From Imperialibacter sp040222385 (lineage in GTDB: Bacteria > Bacteroidota > Bacteroidia > Cytophagales > Cyclobacteriaceae), in assembly GCF_040222385.1 (NCBI RefSeq), contig NZ_JAVKDF010000023.1:558001-622000 (forward strand): DNA of 64,000 nucleotides. The letters are read 5' to 3'. Both the position numbers and the translations under genes were made by a program. The notes below the pieces were generated by a model. The model made no database searches and was not told where the DNA came from. It saw nothing but the letters and a program-made list of their open reading frames with translations. Positions 62,700-64,000 of the stretch are shown here, one piece after another; position 1 is the first letter of the stretch, and every line of letters starts with the position of its first letter.

Positions 62700-63902
62700 C
62701 TAATTCCCGGGAATTAACAAAGAAGAATCCCCGTAGCTCAGAAACCGGTAACCGTTGCCAAGCGCTTCGTTGTATATCTTTCGCCAATCGTGGCCTACAA
62801 ATGCTGCGACCAGCAGAATCAGCGTAGAGTTGGGTTGATGAAAGTTGGTAATCAGCCCGTTCACCAATTTGAATTTGTAGCCTGGGAAAATGAAAATCTC
62901 TGTTGAGCCCGTCAATTCATCAACACCCAACGCATCCATTCTGTTTAATATATTCATGATGCTTTCTTTTGACGAAAGCAACGAAGCCTGTTGGTCATAC
63001 GGCAAGAGCTTGGGTATAAGGAAGTCAGCGTCTGGATTGCGATCCAGCATCACCCCATACCAGTAGGTGCTTTCGAGTGTGCGCATGGAAGTGGTGCCAA
63101 CGGCTACGTTGAATCTTTCCGGCACTAAAAGTTGCTCAAGGTTCTCTCTTCTGATAATGACTTGCTCAGAATGCATCACATGCTCTTCGGCGGTGGTTGT
63201 TTTTATCGGCTGAAAGGTACCTGCGCTGACATGGAGCGTCAGAAAGTTGGTAATAATCCCTTTGCCACGCAGTTGTTGTATGACTTCATCCGTAAAATGA
63301 AGACCCGCTGTGGGAGCCGCCACGGCGCCATCTTTCTCACCATAAACAGTTTGATAAGTTTTTTTGTCGTTCTCTATTGCCTCACGATGCAGATAGGGCG
63401 GCAGTGGAGTTTTGCCAATGGCGTCCACCACGTCTACAAAACGGGCAGCGGATTTATCCCAGCTTAGTTGCACTTCGTCAGTGCCCAGCCGTTTTACCTC
63501 AACTTTCACCGTGGCTCCTTCGAGTTCGATGTTTCTTTCAAGGACACCTTCTTTCCAGCGTTTGGCGTTGCCGATCATGCATTTCCAAACCACAGGGCTC
63601 TTGGCCTCCATCGCCACAGAAATGACAGGCGACGGCAAAGTTGGTTGAAGCAAGAAGATTTCTATTACAGCGCCCGTAGGTTTCTGAAAGGCAAGTCGGG
63701 CGGGGATTACTTTGGTATTGTTAAAGTAGAGAGAGGTGTTTTCAGGAAGCAGACTGGGAATGCTTTTAAAGCGAAGGTGCTCAATGCTCCCTTTGTTGTA
63801 AAAAAGTAGCTTTGATGCCGATCTGTCTTCCAGAGGAAATTTAGCTATTCTTTCGTCTGGTAGATCATAAGTATATTCGGAAACGTTAATTTGAGGAGAC
63901 AT
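62700..63902 (-). CDS. queA: S-adenosylmethionine:tRNA ribosyltransferase-isomerase QueA
   Basis: 400-residue enzyme from the ATG at 63902 that transfers the ribosyl group of SAM to 7-aminomethyl-7-deazaguanine in tRNA, making epoxyqueuosine. The open frame upstream to 63974 is excluded because MSPQINVSEYTYDLPDERIAKFPLEDRSASKLL is the family start. Landmarks: LYFNNTKVIPARL (about 68), AAPTAGLHFTDEVIQQL (about 210), LHVSAGTFQPIK, NFHQPNSTLILLVAAFVGHDWRKIYNEALGNGYRFLSYGDSSLL. It is longer than the 340-350 residues common elsewhere, as usual in Bacteroidetes. A TATTTTTG element lies only about 14 bp before the ATG, so promoter use is unclear. Confidence 0.94.
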   Translation of the reverse strand: MSPQINVSEYTYDLPDERIAKFPLEDRSASKLLFYNKGSIEHLRFKSIPSLLPENTSLYFNNTKVIPARLAFQKPTGAVIEIFLLQPTLPSPVISVAMEAKSPVVWKCMIGNAKRWKEGVLERNIELEGATVKVEVKRLGTDEVQLSWDKSAARFVDVVDAIGKTPLPPYLHREAIENDKKTYQTVYGEKDGAVAAPTAGLHFTDEVIQQLRGKGIITNFLTLHVSAGTFQPIKTTTAEEHVMHSEQVIIRRENLEQLLVPERFNVAVGTTSMRTLESTYWYGVMLDRNPDADFLIPKLLPYDQQASLLSSKESIMNILNRMDALGVDELTGSTEIFIFPGYKFKLVNGLITNFHQPNSTLILLVAAFVGHDWRKIYNEALGNGYRFLSYGDSSLLIPGN

Positions 63903-63972
63903 TGACCTTTTTTGGCAAAAATAGACCAAATACGGCCATAGTCTGTAACAAAAAGCTACATAATCAACCCGC

Positions 63973-64000
63973 ATGCCTTTAAAACTAGATTTTACTACCC
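63973..64000 (+). CDS. Possible start of a plus-strand gene, cut by window
   Basis: ATG at 63973 followed by MPLKLDFTT in an open frame to the window edge. It would be divergent from queA with a 70-bp gap. No Shine-Dalgarno is visible; only nine codons are present, so it could be chance. Confidence 0.25.

Overview
The window reads as chromosomal DNA of a free-living member of the Bacteroidetes (Bacteroidota), most likely a marine or soil Cytophagales-type bacterium. The evidence is: a SusC/SusD pair with a FecR anti-sigma factor and an ECF sigma factor; two giant secreted proteins with type IX secretion (T9SS) C-terminal sorting domains; a DUF4249 lipoprotein; a 7TM-DISM histidine kinase; many lipoproteins; and two promoters that fit the Bacteroidetes consensus TTTG-N(18-19)-TAnnTTTG. 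I see no rRNA, tRNA, CRISPR array, phage gene or intact transposon. The first gene is cut by the left edge, and a gene may begin in the last 28 bases.

Layout. 1-4.6 kb: end of a dihydrolipoamide acetyltransferase (E2) gene, hslV, an ArsC-like reductase, a PLP-dependent cystathionine synthase/lyase and a TVP38-type membrane protein. 4.7-20.9 kb: a mostly minus-strand envelope and secretion region with a porin, a VanX-like D,D-dipeptidase, DUF4249 and orphan lipoproteins, an M81 (MlrC) peptidase, an S9 peptidase, a 1098-residue T9SS protein, DoxX, a universal stress protein and a GDSL hydrolase. 21.0-24.5 kb: a lower-GC accessory stretch with two orphan genes, an Mrr-type restriction endonuclease, an EEP-family nuclease and a gene-poor tract holding fifteen 21-bp tandem units. 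24.5-33.5 kb: single genes including a PPOX flavoprotein, cyclophilin, penicillin acylase-type Ntn hydrolase, an ECF sigma factor with a membrane partner, and a PL5-type alginate lyase. 33.6-43.1 kb: two PadR plus FtsX-like permease modules, the tail of a third permease, and oxidoreductase, pirin, YdeI-like and DoxX-like genes. 43.1-44.0 kb: a RES/Xre-type toxin-antitoxin pair. 44.1-51.2 kb: sigma, anti-sigma, SusC, SusD. 51.6-59.5 kb: amidase, a monooxygenase-like protein, a histidine kinase and LuxR regulator, and a 1353-residue repeat-rich T9SS protein. 59.6-63.9 kb: queA, mscS, a 4-TM gene and a second mscS in one minus-strand run.

How the parts work together. The 44-51 kb block is a cell-surface signalling and uptake unit: the SusC receptor carries the STN signalling domain expected to contact the FecR anti-sigma factor, which would release the ECF sigma factor. 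No glycosidase is nearby, so the substrate is unknown. The PadR genes directly precede permease genes that lack any ATPase partner in the window, and both PadR genes have direct-repeat candidate operators upstream. The least explained items are the 21-bp (heptad) array with its adjoining G-rich motif, the fusion of a permease tail in frame to the antitoxin gene, a 78-bp relic of an S9 peptidase paralogue, and paired or nested hairpin repeats between genes. Nothing here is certain to be a wholly new system; the 21-24.5 kb stretch is the best candidate.
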